Source of the DNA: a virus
Reading direction: 5' to 3' (one strand)
IMG/VR virus record: IMGVR_UViG_3300035698_021353
Span: 1-31,298 of that record
DNA length: 31,298 nt
The translations under genes were made by a program, and so were the position numbers. The notes beneath the pieces are model-generated. The model was not told the DNA's origin and did no database searches. It saw only the letters and a program-made list of their open reading frames with translations. Of this stretch, positions 23,220-29,793 are shown piece after piece (position 1 is the first letter of the stretch; every line of letters begins with the position of its first letter).

Positions 23220-23243
23220 ATGAAAATAGATGAAACATATTGA
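23220..23243 (+). CDS. Possible 7-codon leader peptide overlapping the exonuclease start
   Basis: The ATG of the CCGCAGATG motif here opens MKIDETY then TGA, ending 14 nt inside the exonuclease gene in another frame. The other leader motifs put the ATG at the start of a real gene, so this one may be a coupling leader, or the exonuclease start may simply use the second ATG. Confidence 0.35.
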   Translation: MKIDETY

Positions 23244-24186
23244 TATAACTAAACATTCCCAAAAAGAATTTTTAAAACTTCGCGAAGGTAGTATTGGCAG
23301 TAGCGACGTCGGAGTGATAATGGGATTAAGCGAGTATAAAACTCACTACCAATTGTGGGCTGAAATGTCAGGGATTTACGAGGTCCAAGATTTTGAAAAT
23401 AAGCATGTTTTTTTCGGTAGGTACTTTGAAGAAATGATCGGTGCTTTATACCAATTTTGGGATAAGGATTTTGATACTATGGTCCAAAATTATAAAGAGA
23501 ATAAAGTAGTGTCGGGAATAGACACTAGACGGTGGCTATTCAGATCTGAAGAGCACAAATACCTTCACGCTTCCCCTGATTTCGTAGTTCTGCAACATCC
23601 TAAATACGATGGCAAGGGGATACTAGAAGTAAAAACTATCCTTGGTTGGGTTGCCCAAAAATACGAAGCGGGTTTGCCCCCACAATACTACGCACAGCTC
23701 CAGTGGCAGCTCTATATCTCAGGATATAAGTGGGGAGATTTTGTGGTGCTTAAAGATGGCAGGTTCATGGAAGTTTATCATCTCGATCGTGATGAAGAAT
23801 TTATCGCAGACATGGTCAAACAGGTTCACGACTTTCACAAAAAGGTGGTCCTCACCAAGGAGGCTAGAAAGCTTGGTACTGATTTTTCACAATTTGAACC
23901 CGAAGTAGATGGCACTGAAGCTTTTCGGGATTACCTCAAAGCTCGATACAAAGCTAAAGAAGAAATAACCGAAGGTGATGAAGAAGACCAAGCTACAGCG
24001 GAAGATTTGGTCGGAGTAAAGGACCAACTCAAAGCCATTAAGGCAAAAGAGCTGTTTTACTCAAATAAGCTCAAAGCAAAACTCAAGACCGCTACCGTCA
24101 TGAGTTTTTCAGACGAAGGGAATATCACTTGGAGACCTGATAAGAAAGGCACGCGAATACTCAGAATTAATTTAAAATATTTATAA
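23230..24186 (+). CDS. YqaJ-type exonuclease / viral recombinase (318 aa)
   Basis: The lambda-exonuclease fold signature is complete: GSIGSSDVGVIMG (20-32), E67 in FGRYFEEMIG, D117 in HASPDFVV, E133-x-K135 in GILEVKT, and PPQYYAQLQWQLYISG (150-165). It degrades one strand of dsDNA ends to load RecT. The C-terminus (about 225-318) is a charged helical extension. It has its own promoter P2 and sits immediately after recT. Confidence 0.93.
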   Translation: MKHIDITKHSQKEFLKLREGSIGSSDVGVIMGLSEYKTHYQLWAEMSGIYEVQDFENKHVFFGRYFEEMIGALYQFWDKDFDTMVQNYKENKVVSGIDTRRWLFRSEEHKYLHASPDFVVLQHPKYDGKGILEVKTILGWVAQKYEAGLPPQYYAQLQWQLYISGYKWGDFVVLKDGRFMEVYHLDRDEEFIADMVKQVHDFHKKVVLTKEARKLGTDFSQFEPEVDGTEAFRDYLKARYKAKEEITEGDEEDQATAEDLVGVKDQLKAIKAKELFYSNKLKAKLKTATVMSFSDEGNITWRPDKKGTRILRINLKYL

Positions 24187-24193
24187 AAATAAT

Positions 24194-24385
24194 ATGGACC
24201 TTCCGATTAGAGATGCAATCATTAATGGCGTGAAGTGCCGGCATGTCGCCTCCGACAAAGAGCTACACAACCCCTTGAGGCAAAGGATTTATAGAAAGAA
24301 AATTAAGGCGTTTTACTTGGAGCGTGGTTGGTACATTCCACTCTCTGAGCTTGAGAAAATTAAAATAATTAAGCGTAAAAAATAA
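24194..24385 (+). CDS. Small basic protein (63 aa)
   Basis: The function is not recognised. It is Lys/Arg-rich, with AFYLERGWYIPLSELEKI resembling the recognition part of a small winged-helix or MerR/excisionase-like domain, and a very basic tail (KIIKRKK). DNA binding is plausible but unproven. It starts 7 nt after the exonuclease stop, and its stop overlaps the next ATG (TAATG). Confidence 0.65.
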   Translation: MDLPIRDAIINGVKCRHVASDKELHNPLRQRIYRKKIKAFYLERGWYIPLSELEKIKIIKRKK

Positions 24386-24621
24386 TGGAATACCCAACAA
24401 CTAATCCAAGTGAGATTGAGGATGAACTTAACTATCTAAGCCTCAAGAGCATCGAAGCTTTTAGACTAAGAAGACAAAGCTTACTTGACATAATAGGATA
24501 TGAACTTACTATCATGGCCCTGGATAACCAAAAAGCTTTGCTAAATATGATACACCAAGGGCAGCCGATTAAGACTGAGCTAAATAATTTAACGGGGTTC
24601 TTATCGGAGGTATTGCCATGA
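24385..24621 (+). CDS. Small helical protein (78 aa)
   Basis: Unknown. Mostly alpha-helical by composition (LKSIEAFRLRRQSLLDIIGY) with no signal peptide or motif. Coupled to both neighbours: TAATG at the start, ATGA at the end. Confidence 0.65.
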   Translation: MEYPTTNPSEIEDELNYLSLKSIEAFRLRRQSLLDIIGYELTIMALDNQKALLNMIHQGQPIKTELNNLTGFLSEVLP

Positions 24622-24827
24622 GAAAAGACCGAGTACCACCGATCTACGAAACTACAGGGCATTTTATAGATAAGCAAATATTTGGCGGGGAGAGCCATTT
24701 TGCTACTTTACACCTCAAGCCTGAATCAATGGACGGGGTGTTAGATAATACGCCTGGTATGCATACCTACATTATGATCGCTGGCAAAGTAGTACTGCTG
24801 CCAGGTGTGTTAAGAAGTAATAATTAA
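24618..24827 (+). CDS. Small unknown protein (69 aa)
   Basis: Unknown. It has a good ribosome site (GGAGG 7 nt before the ATG) and overlaps the preceding stop by 4 bp, so it is very likely translated. The sequence (MRKDRVPPIYETTGHFIDKQ) suggests a small beta-rich fold. Confidence 0.7.
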   Translation: MRKDRVPPIYETTGHFIDKQIFGGESHFATLHLKPESMDGVLDNTPGMHTYIMIAGKVVLLPGVLRSNN

Positions 24828-24845
24828 ATTAATCTGAAAACCTAC

Positions 24846-25127
24846 GTGAACCACTCACAAAAAGAATGGGATGAATTGATCACAAACTATATTGCGAACA
24901 GCAACGGCCCCCAAGTAAATAACCCCAGGCACGAAGAGGAGGTGGCAAGGTTAATGGATAATTTACGCAGGCCGTTAATGATAAGTTACTTCGAAAATCG
25001 TAGAAAAATTGAGCCCGACTTTAGTATAGATCAAATCGACAATCAGAGTTTTGAAGTCCTGCTTGAATATTTCTGCCAGGGTGTTATATACGGGGTCAAT
25101 ACATACAAGGAAGTTCAAAAAGCTTGA
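24846..25127 (+). CDS. Small unknown protein with GTG start (93 aa)
   Basis: Unknown. The only fitting start is GTG at 24846. The protein is helical and acidic (KEWDELITNYIANSNGPQ, EEEVARLMDNLRRPL). Its stop codon lies within the -35 of promoter P3, so the two units are tightly packed. Confidence 0.6.
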   Translation: MNHSQKEWDELITNYIANSNGPQVNNPRHEEEVARLMDNLRRPLMISYFENRRKIEPDFSIDQIDNQSFEVLLEYFCQGVIYGVNTYKEVQKA

Positions 25128-25152
25128 CAGTAGATTACAGTGCTGTTATAGT
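25124..25152 (+). promoter_or_regulatory. Early promoter P3 (TTGACA-17-TATAGT)
   Basis: -35 at 25124-25129, 17-bp spacer, -10 at 25147-25152, then 25 nt to the CCGCAGATG motif whose ATG (25178) starts the membrane-anchored hydrolase gene. Confidence 0.87.
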
Positions 25153-25177
25153 ATAAATATAACATCAATAACCGCAG

Positions 25178-25861
25178 ATGATGAGAAAACTAACGTACAC
25201 ACAACTAAGAAACAAGGCTCGCCAGACTGTCTGGCAGTCAGTTCCACTTTATAAAAAGGTTGCATACGTATCCCTTGTACTTGCATCATTCTGGATTTTA
25301 AATGGAATGATAACTCTTGTCCATGCCGGTTTGCAGTTAGATGCTTATGAAGTTAATAAACAAGAGGCGCCCGTGCAAACGATTTCGCCCTTGGAGTCCC
25401 AATCGGCGGTCGTAAGAGAGTTTGATCTTCAAACTCTCCCGACTACTGGCCGGGATTGCGAGGGTGAAATTAATTCTTTTCTACAGAGTTATGGTAGTGC
25501 CTGGGCTGGTATGGCTGCCTCTTTTGTTAACGCAGCAACCAAAGTAGAATCACAAACTAATCTAGGTGGTGATGCGTGTGAGGCTGCCAAGCTTGCAGTA
25601 GCTATAGGCTGTGTCGAGTCATCATGCGGTAAAAACCATATGAGCTTCAACGCATGGGGGCTGCGGGATTATACCGGCAAGAATAAATGGGAGAAATTCG
25701 ATAATTGGGAGGACGCGATTTACACGTATGTATACAGGACTTACAGACCATATCTCAGTTCTGGGTTTGATGGATTCCTTGACTCAAGACTAAGTATATA
25801 CTGCCAATCGAGTTGCTCGGGCTATGCTCAGCTGTTAACTAATTTTAGGGAAAGAATGTGA
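25178..25861 (+). CDS. Membrane-anchored cell-wall hydrolase-like protein (227 aa)
   Basis: A basic N-terminus is followed by one transmembrane segment (about 27-49, VAYVSLVLASFWILNGMITL), so the rest should lie outside the membrane. Residues about 135-225 read as a lysozyme/glucosaminidase-like domain: AIGCVESSCGKN with E147 as the likely catalytic residue, MSFNAWGLRDYTG, and FDNWEDAIYTYVYRTYRPYL. Cysteines 93, 134, 145 and 150 could form disulfides. It is made early from promoter P3, not with the late endolysin. Possible roles are local wall opening for DNA entry, superinfection exclusion or wall remodelling. Confidence 0.78.
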   Translation: MMRKLTYTQLRNKARQTVWQSVPLYKKVAYVSLVLASFWILNGMITLVHAGLQLDAYEVNKQEAPVQTISPLESQSAVVREFDLQTLPTTGRDCEGEINSFLQSYGSAWAGMAASFVNAATKVESQTNLGGDACEAAKLAVAIGCVESSCGKNHMSFNAWGLRDYTGKNKWEKFDNWEDAIYTYVYRTYRPYLSSGFDGFLDSRLSIYCQSSCSGYAQLLTNFRERM

Positions 25862-25928
25862 TGGTAAGAGGATAACCTATACTTGCTGTTTGAATGACCT
25901 ACTATTTATTTATTTATTACTTTTACAC

Positions 25929-26303
25929 ATGGCAACAGATGACAAGACCGATACTAACACTGCACTAACTGATAACATGGTGCTGAATGAAGGTGATCAC
26001 TCCGAAATCACAGCAGGCGATGACTCCAAAATCACGGCAGGTTATGACTCCGAAATCACAGCAGGCGATCACTCCGAAATCACGGCAGGCTACCGCTCCA
26101 ATATCACAGCAGGCGATCGCTCCGAAATCACGGCAGGTTATGACTCCGAAATCACGGTAAGAGGAAAAACCTGCACAGCAACAGCAGGGGATAACTCATT
26201 GTTAACTCTTCGTTACGATGGCAAACCGGAAATATTTAAAATTAACAACGAAAAGATTAAAATACAGGACGGTAAGCTAATTTCTAGAACACGACCAATA
26301 TGA
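25929..26303 (+). CDS. Ice-nucleation-like octapeptide repeat protein (124 aa)
   Basis: After a disordered, Thr/Asp-rich start (MATDDKTDTNTALTDN) come seven uninterrupted 8-residue units of the form G-[DY]-x-S-x-I-T-A (for example GDHSEITAGYRSNITA; DNA 25992-26159). A further half-matching unit (ATAGDNS) and a short C-terminal domain ending KIQDGKLISRTRPI follow. The octad resembles half of the 16-residue repeat of bacterial ice nucleation proteins, which stack as a beta-helix with exposed Thr ladders. I chose the ATG over a TTG at 25890 that would add a hydrophobic 13-residue extension. Its stop overlaps the next start (ATGA). Confidence 0.75.
   Translation: MATDDKTDTNTALTDNMVLNEGDHSEITAGDDSKITAGYDSEITAGDHSEITAGYRSNITAGDRSEITAGYDSEITVRGKTCTATAGDNSLLTLRYDGKPEIFKINNEKIKIQDGKLISRTRPI
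25992..26159. repeat. Seven in-frame 24-bp tandem repeats (octapeptide array)
   Basis: Each unit is GGN-[GT]AN-xxx-TCC-xAA-ATC-ACN-GCN. Third positions differ between units, so selection on the peptide rather than recent slippage keeps the pattern. Confidence 0.85.
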
Positions 26304-26773
26304 TTATATCTGTCAACCGATTAAAGAAAACAGGGGGGATGAAGGCATACCATAAATGGCTCAGGGGCACTCCTCAAGATTCTTTGGAAGATAATTGGCT
26401 TCAATGGCTGATTGGTAGGGCGGTTGAAAATGATGAGGTTATCAAGATTACTCCGTACTTCGTAATCGTCAAGGCATTAACTCATGTGAATCCTGAGTAC
26501 GCGCCTGATTGCAGTTGTCACACGTCCACAGCAAAGAGCCACATCGTTGCATTCACGACTGAGCCTGTCAGCTACTGGACAGATGGATCGCCACACGCTA
26601 AGGTCGCATTCTCAAAGTTATGTGATGCCTTGAAAGGTTGGAGGATGTATATCAGTGAAGACCCTGATAAATCAATCACCAGATTCCACGCGCACTTTGT
26701 AAGTATGGGCGGTACTTATAAGGATGTTCAAGACCGTTTGAATAAATCTTATTTAATAGAGAAGAATTTCTAA
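26300..26773 (+). CDS. Unknown early protein with Cys/His cluster (157 aa)
   Basis: Not recognised. A central APDCSCHTSTAKSH segment gives C-x-C-H plus a further His, a possible metal site. Trp-rich elsewhere (DNWLQWLIGRAVEN, SYWTDGSPH, DALKGWRMYI). Soluble, no signal peptide. Translationally coupled to the octapeptide-repeat gene by ATGA. Confidence 0.7.
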   Translation: MIISVNRLKKTGGMKAYHKWLRGTPQDSLEDNWLQWLIGRAVENDEVIKITPYFVIVKALTHVNPEYAPDCSCHTSTAKSHIVAFTTEPVSYWTDGSPHAKVAFSKLCDALKGWRMYISEDPDKSITRFHAHFVSMGGTYKDVQDRLNKSYLIEKNF

Positions 26774-26798
26774 GAGTGTGACCACAGATACAAGAGTA

Positions 26799-26858
26799 AT
26801 GCTGAAACTCATAACAGATGGTCGTTCTTGCATTTCATATCTAGACTACATACAATAA
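26799..26858 (+). CDS. Possible microprotein (19 aa)
   Basis: The sequence MLKLITDGRSCISYLDYIQ ends 5 nt before the next gene's ATG (26864). It may be a leader that couples translation, or chance. No ribosome site is clear. Confidence 0.25.
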   Translation: MLKLITDGRSCISYLDYIQ

Positions 26859-26863
26859 ACAAA

Positions 26864-27133
26864 ATGGAAAAAAACGGAGACTTCAGGACAATAAGAATTG
26901 GTTGGGATGACGAAGAAAAACTAAAATTGGTTGCTGAAGTCGATGTCCTTCAGCGGTCTATCTATCGCACAAACAATCGTCGCCTTCAAGAAGAACTCAG
27001 GGCCGCGAGAAATCTAATTCTGACCAAACTTTGCGGAGAGAACTGGCTCACTTTCACAAGAAAAATATCTTACTTCCGCAGTGATTTACTTTTAATTGTG
27101 AAATATCACCCTAATGAAGCACCTCAAATATAA
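26864..27133 (+). CDS. Unknown charged early protein (89 aa)
   Basis: Not recognised. The start at the ATG at 26864 (AAACAAA leader) is preferred over an upstream in-frame TTG at 26828. It has a strand-like N-terminus (GDFRTIRIGWDDEEKLKLVAE), a charged helix (RTNNRRLQEELRAARNLIL) and a strand-like end. The last 20 bp overlap the next gene. Confidence 0.65.
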   Translation: MEKNGDFRTIRIGWDDEEKLKLVAEVDVLQRSIYRTNNRRLQEELRAARNLILTKLCGENWLTFTRKISYFRSDLLLIVKYHPNEAPQI

Positions 27134-27410
27134 AGACTTCACCACTAGAGAGGCAGATCTCGACCGCCAAATAACAACGGTACATTTTACTTATAGCCGT
27201 GGTGGCTTCGAGATCGTCATTGCGCCGTCAATGGAAGGTTTTGATGTTAGATTGTACAAACTAAAACACCCAACATATCTTGAAACGCACTCCACTGGAT
27301 TCCAAAAAATGATTGCGCCTGCTTATGCATACATGGCAGCGCTAAACATTGCGCAGCAGCTTTATTCAAAACATATAGCACCAAAAACTATTACACTACT
27401 TGACGACTGA
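27114..27410 (+). CDS. Unknown early protein (98 aa)
   Basis: Not recognised. An alpha/beta pattern: GGFEIVIAPSMEGFDVRLYK, then an Ala/Tyr-rich helix (APAYAYMAALNIAQQLYS). It overlaps the preceding gene by 20 bp, and its 3' end overlaps the -35 of promoter P4. Confidence 0.65.
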   Translation: MKHLKYKDFTTREADLDRQITTVHFTYSRGGFEIVIAPSMEGFDVRLYKLKHPTYLETHSTGFQKMIAPAYAYMAALNIAQQLYSKHIAPKTITLLDD

Positions 27411-27428
27411 GTTAATAAGTGTTACAGT
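27400..27428 (+). promoter_or_regulatory. Early promoter P4 (TTGACG-17-TACAGT)
   Basis: -35 at 27400-27405, 17-bp spacer, -10 at 27423-27428, then 29 nt to the CCGCAGATG motif with ATG at 27458. Confidence 0.8.
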
Positions 27429-27457
27429 ACAGGAATAATTTAAGCATCTAACCGCAG

Positions 27458-27673
27458 ATGAAGACAAGGATACCACTTCAAGTTACATTATTTGCAGAAA
27501 TAGCAGATGGCGCTATTCAAAAGGAGGCACATGGCTGGTCCGTAACCGTCGATAATGGCTCTCACATCACACTGTTTAAATTCTCCGAATCCGGAATCTA
27601 TGCCGGTGTATCAGTCGAGCTATTCCAAATTGATCTAAGGCAACCTAAATTAACTGAGGAGATACAATCTTGA
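27458..27673 (+). CDS. Unknown early protein (71 aa)
   Basis: Not recognised. A small beta-rich protein (MKTRIPLQVTLFAEIADGAI) beginning at the ATG of the CCGCAGATG motif. Its stop TGA overlaps the TTG start of the next gene. Confidence 0.68.
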   Translation: MKTRIPLQVTLFAEIADGAIQKEAHGWSVTVDNGSHITLFKFSESGIYAGVSVELFQIDLRQPKLTEEIQS

Positions 27674-27858
27674 CACATGAAGAATACATAATGGTAGGTG
27701 CGATGACGCAATACGGGGGCAGTTTTGCAGTAGCCCTTGCTGAATGTATCCGGAAAGCCGACCCGATCAATAGGGCAAAGCTTAAGCTTGCGTTTCCTGA
27801 GCTCTGGGAAAAATATACTGAAATGGGACTGGAGGATATCGATGCAAACAAAATCTAG
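27670..27858 (+). CDS. Small conserved phage protein, TTG start (62 aa)
   Basis: GAGGAG ends 8 nt before a TTG at 27670, supporting that start over the ATG at 27691. The core GGSFAVALAECIRKADPINR followed by AKLKLAFPELWEKYTEMG matches a small helical protein I have seen in many phage genomes, always without an assigned function. It overlaps the next gene by 17 bp. Confidence 0.72.
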   Translation: MTHEEYIMVGAMTQYGGSFAVALAECIRKADPINRAKLKLAFPELWEKYTEMGLEDIDANKI

Positions 27859-28087
27859 CGAAATGAATATTGCCGTTGTAATGGGCTTCATTGTTGGAGT
27901 TATAGTGGCGATGTTATGCTTTACTGGGTTTACACAAAACCAAGCGGTCAACTCAGAGGGTCGGGATAGATTCTGGCAGCACATTACAGATGCATGTAGA
28001 AAGCAAGGGAAAGTTCCTGTTGTCGTCGATGAAGTGCAGCCCAATCGTTGGGTTAGATTGCAAGTAGGTTGTGATGATGAATCCTAA
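27842..28087 (+). CDS. Small exported or membrane protein (81 aa)
   Basis: ATG at 27842 has GGAGG 6 nt upstream. One transmembrane segment (about 9-29, IAVVMGFIVGVIVAMLCFTG), then a polar domain with two Cys (C62, C77) and VPVVVDEVQPNRWVRLQVGC. Topology suggests an inner-membrane-anchored outer domain. Possible roles are superinfection exclusion or lysis control; neither is shown. Confidence 0.72.
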   Translation: MQTKSSEMNIAVVMGFIVGVIVAMLCFTGFTQNQAVNSEGRDRFWQHITDACRKQGKVPVVVDEVQPNRWVRLQVGCDDES

Positions 28088-28196
28088 TCGCATGATGGTC
28101 ATGGTTATGCTAGCCTTTTCCCCAGCTGTTATAGTCGTAGGTTTAGTTCCAATTGCGCTTTTATTTAAACTTATTTACCAATTTTGCCAACCATGA
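28074..28196 (+). CDS. Tiny membrane protein (40 aa)
   Basis: MMNPNRMMVMVMLAF, then a hydrophobic run (SPAVIVVGLVPIALLFKLIY) and a short tail. It overlaps the preceding gene by 14 bp and the next by 4 bp (ATGA), so position supports translation. Single-TM; role unknown. Confidence 0.6.
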   Translation: MMNPNRMMVMVMLAFSPAVIVVGLVPIALLFKLIYQFCQP

Positions 28197-28573
28197 GAAA
28201 ACTCAAAACTGTAGTTAAAACAAAAATCAGGAGATCGCCACTGATGAGTTTAAGCAAGGGTGAATTAGTAGACAGATTGATTTTAGTCACAAACGATTTT
28301 AATGCACTAGGTGAGCATTTAAAAGAACTGACCAAAGATAAGGATGCGCTTAAAAAGAAACGTAAGGCTTTTATTGACATGTATTCTGATCACATTAATT
28401 CAGAAGCATTGGCCGTGGATAGGCTCAATGCAAGATTGAGTAACGTTCATACCCAATTATTCCAGCTTAAACGCAAGCTGAATAAGAACATCTTTGAGCG
28501 TATTATGTTTGCTATCAGCTATAACCCTGCACTTAGCAATAGTGCAAAAAGCGGCATAACAATACAGAAATAG
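28193..28573 (+). CDS. Basic coiled-coil protein (126 aa)
   Basis: Unknown. The N-terminus is strongly basic (MRKLKTVVKTKIRRSPL). Residues about 25-65 and 75-110 are heptad-like helices (HLKELTKDKDALKKKRKAFI; AVDRLNARLSNVHTQLFQLK). Last gene of the plus-strand early block. The ATG at 28193 is preferred to a TTG at 28184 because it gives ATGA coupling. Confidence 0.68.
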   Translation: MRKLKTVVKTKIRRSPLMSLSKGELVDRLILVTNDFNALGEHLKELTKDKDALKKKRKAFIDMYSDHINSEALAVDRLNARLSNVHTQLFQLKRKLNKNIFERIMFAISYNPALSNSAKSGITIQK

Positions 28574-28589
28574 CTCCCCAGGTTGGTGT

Positions 28590-28616
28590 GAGGCTTGTTA
28601 TAATAAGCCCAGCCTC
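28590..28616 (+). terminator. Candidate hairpin at the end of the early block
   Basis: GAGGCT and AGCCTC flank a shorter GGCTT/AAGCC stem (28592-28609). There is no T-run, so termination is weakly supported. It lies 16 nt after the last early stop, between convergent blocks. Confidence 0.4.
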
Positions 28617-28667
28617 GATAGTGCGGAATATTAATAGTCCAGCGCTAAGAAGTAAAGTACTCCAACG

Positions 28668-28684
28668 CATTAGCAGTGCTAATG
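28668..28684. repeat. 17-bp palindrome in the convergent gap
   Basis: CATTAGCA-G-TGCTAATG is perfectly symmetric. It lies in the 166-bp non-coding gap between early and late ends (28574-28739), which also has ACTGT-TTATTG-ACAGT at 28717-28732. Possible operator, resolution or packaging-related site. Confidence 0.5.
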
Positions 28685-28739
28685 GTGTCCAGCACAGTTC
28701 TGTGATGGATCTGAAGACTGTTTATTGACAGTAACTTAA

Positions 28740-29066
28740 TTATACACCAAATCTTCTTTGAAGTAATTTGAGTAGTATCACAGCAACAACAAGCGCGCCA
28801 TTGATGAGAAATGCGGAGATACTTCCAATAGCGACGCCGACCTCCACTGGCAACTGCCAGGCATAAGCAGCAATAACAGCAATCCCTGCGCCTGCACTGT
28901 TGGCCGCTGCAGAATATGGAAGCCACGATTTGAAGTCACTGGCGATACTTTTTTGATCTCCGTACCGCGTTCCTTGGGTGGTTGAAACACCATCAAAGCT
29001 GGTATCCCCAGCACCATAGTCTGGGGCCGAAAGGACATCTGGATTCTGTAACTCTATGTCGGACAT
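28740..29066 (-). CDS. Holin-like membrane protein (108 aa)
   Basis: Two hydrophobic segments (about 55-75, AGAGIAVIAAYAWQLPVEV; about 76-100, IGSISAFLINGALVVAVILL) are separated by a short turn, with a soluble acidic N-terminus (MSDIELQNPD) and a basic end (LLQRRFGV). This is the layout of a class II holin, which forms the membrane hole that releases a signal-less endolysin. It directly follows the M23 gene. The ATG at 29066 is preferred over an upstream ORF start at 29198 that would overlap the endolysin by 113 bp. Confidence 0.7.
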   Translation of the reverse strand: MSDIELQNPDVLSAPDYGAGDTSFDGVSTTQGTRYGDQKSIASDFKSWLPYSAAANSAGAGIAVIAAYAWQLPVEVGVAIGSISAFLINGALVVAVILLKLLQRRFGV

Positions 29067-29085
29067 AATTAAAAAATATAATAAA

Positions 29086-29793
29086 TTATCTAGGAATGAT
29101 CCTGAAAGGTACTGCGTTCTGTTTTGTGAATCCACCCTTATACTTTTTGTGAAGTTCAAGGTGCAGATGGGGGCCCGTAGAATTACCGGAGTTGCCAAGA
29201 TACCCCACTATTGTCTGCGCGTCGACACGAGTGCCGCTAGTTACACCGTAAGCATCAAGGTGTGCATAGATGATGCCAAAGCCGTCATCACACCTAACAT
29301 ACACATACCTCCCGAAACCGTTTGCCTCGTAGTACCTATATAAAGTTCCTTTTACTACAGCCCTGGAGTATTTAAGGGGTTGCATTCTTGCTGGCGGTTT
29401 GGCATAGTCTTGCCCGCGATGGAAGCCGCTACCACGGGGGCCATAAGGTGAAGTTAGTCTCATCGTTCCGGGTATTGGTGACAAGAGAGAATATCCTGCT
29501 GGCGTAGGTACGGGTACAGGCGTAGGTACGGGTACAGGCGTTGGTGCCGGGTTTACCCGGTTGTCAAAGATTTTGTGGTTATTAGGGAATATCACCTTGT
29601 ACCTGATTCGATCCATATTAATGACTGCAGGGCCTCCGCCTTTCCCCCCTCTTGGCCTATTAATCCAAATACCTTTAATGTAGGTCCCTTTTTGAGCCCC
29701 ATCAAGTCTTTCTACCATTATGTGTCCTTGGAATCTGCCCTGGGTAATATCGATTCTTAGGTTATTGCCCAAGCTGTATAGATAGTAATCCAT
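29086..29793 (-). CDS. M23-family endolysin (235 aa)
   Basis: A peptidoglycan peptidase. The C-terminal half has the LytM/M23 zinc site: H125-x3-D129 in FHRGQDYA, H178 in YAHLD, and H209-x-H211 in HLHLEL. The first 80 residues form another beta domain that may bind the wall. A Pro/Val/Thr linker (VPVPTPVPVPTP, 86-97) joins them. No signal peptide, so release should need the holin. Coupled to the upstream gene by TAATG and 19 nt ahead of the holin-like gene. Confidence 0.92.
   Translation of the reverse strand: MDYYLYSLGNNLRIDITQGRFQGHIMVERLDGAQKGTYIKGIWINRPRGGKGGGPAVINMDRIRYKVIFPNNHKIFDNRVNPAPTPVPVPTPVPVPTPAGYSLLSPIPGTMRLTSPYGPRGSGFHRGQDYAKPPARMQPLKYSRAVVKGTLYRYYEANGFGRYVYVRCDDGFGIIYAHLDAYGVTSGTRVDAQTIVGYLGNSGNSTGPHLHLELHKKYKGGFTKQNAVPFRIIPR
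29504..29541. repeat. 18-bp tandem repeat in the endolysin linker
   Basis: The linker DNA repeats GGCGTAGGTACGGGTACA twice plus a partial unit, coding the VPVPTP repeats. In-frame slippage would change linker length without breaking the enzyme. Confidence 0.7.

Noticed and set aside
27598-28044. 148-aa minus-strand ORF
   Set aside because: Antisense to three plus-strand genes with good ribosome sites and couplings; no promoter or ribosome site of its own.
21347-28573. Lysogeny module (integrase, excisionase, CI-type repressor)
   Set aside because: No tyrosine or serine recombinase motif and no typical repressor was found. The 94-aa HTH protein and the 63-aa basic protein alone are not sufficient evidence.
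28740-29198. 152-aa long form of the holin-like protein
   Set aside because: The first 44 residues overlap the endolysin gene by 113 bp and have no ribosome site; the ATG at 29066 gives a normal holin size.
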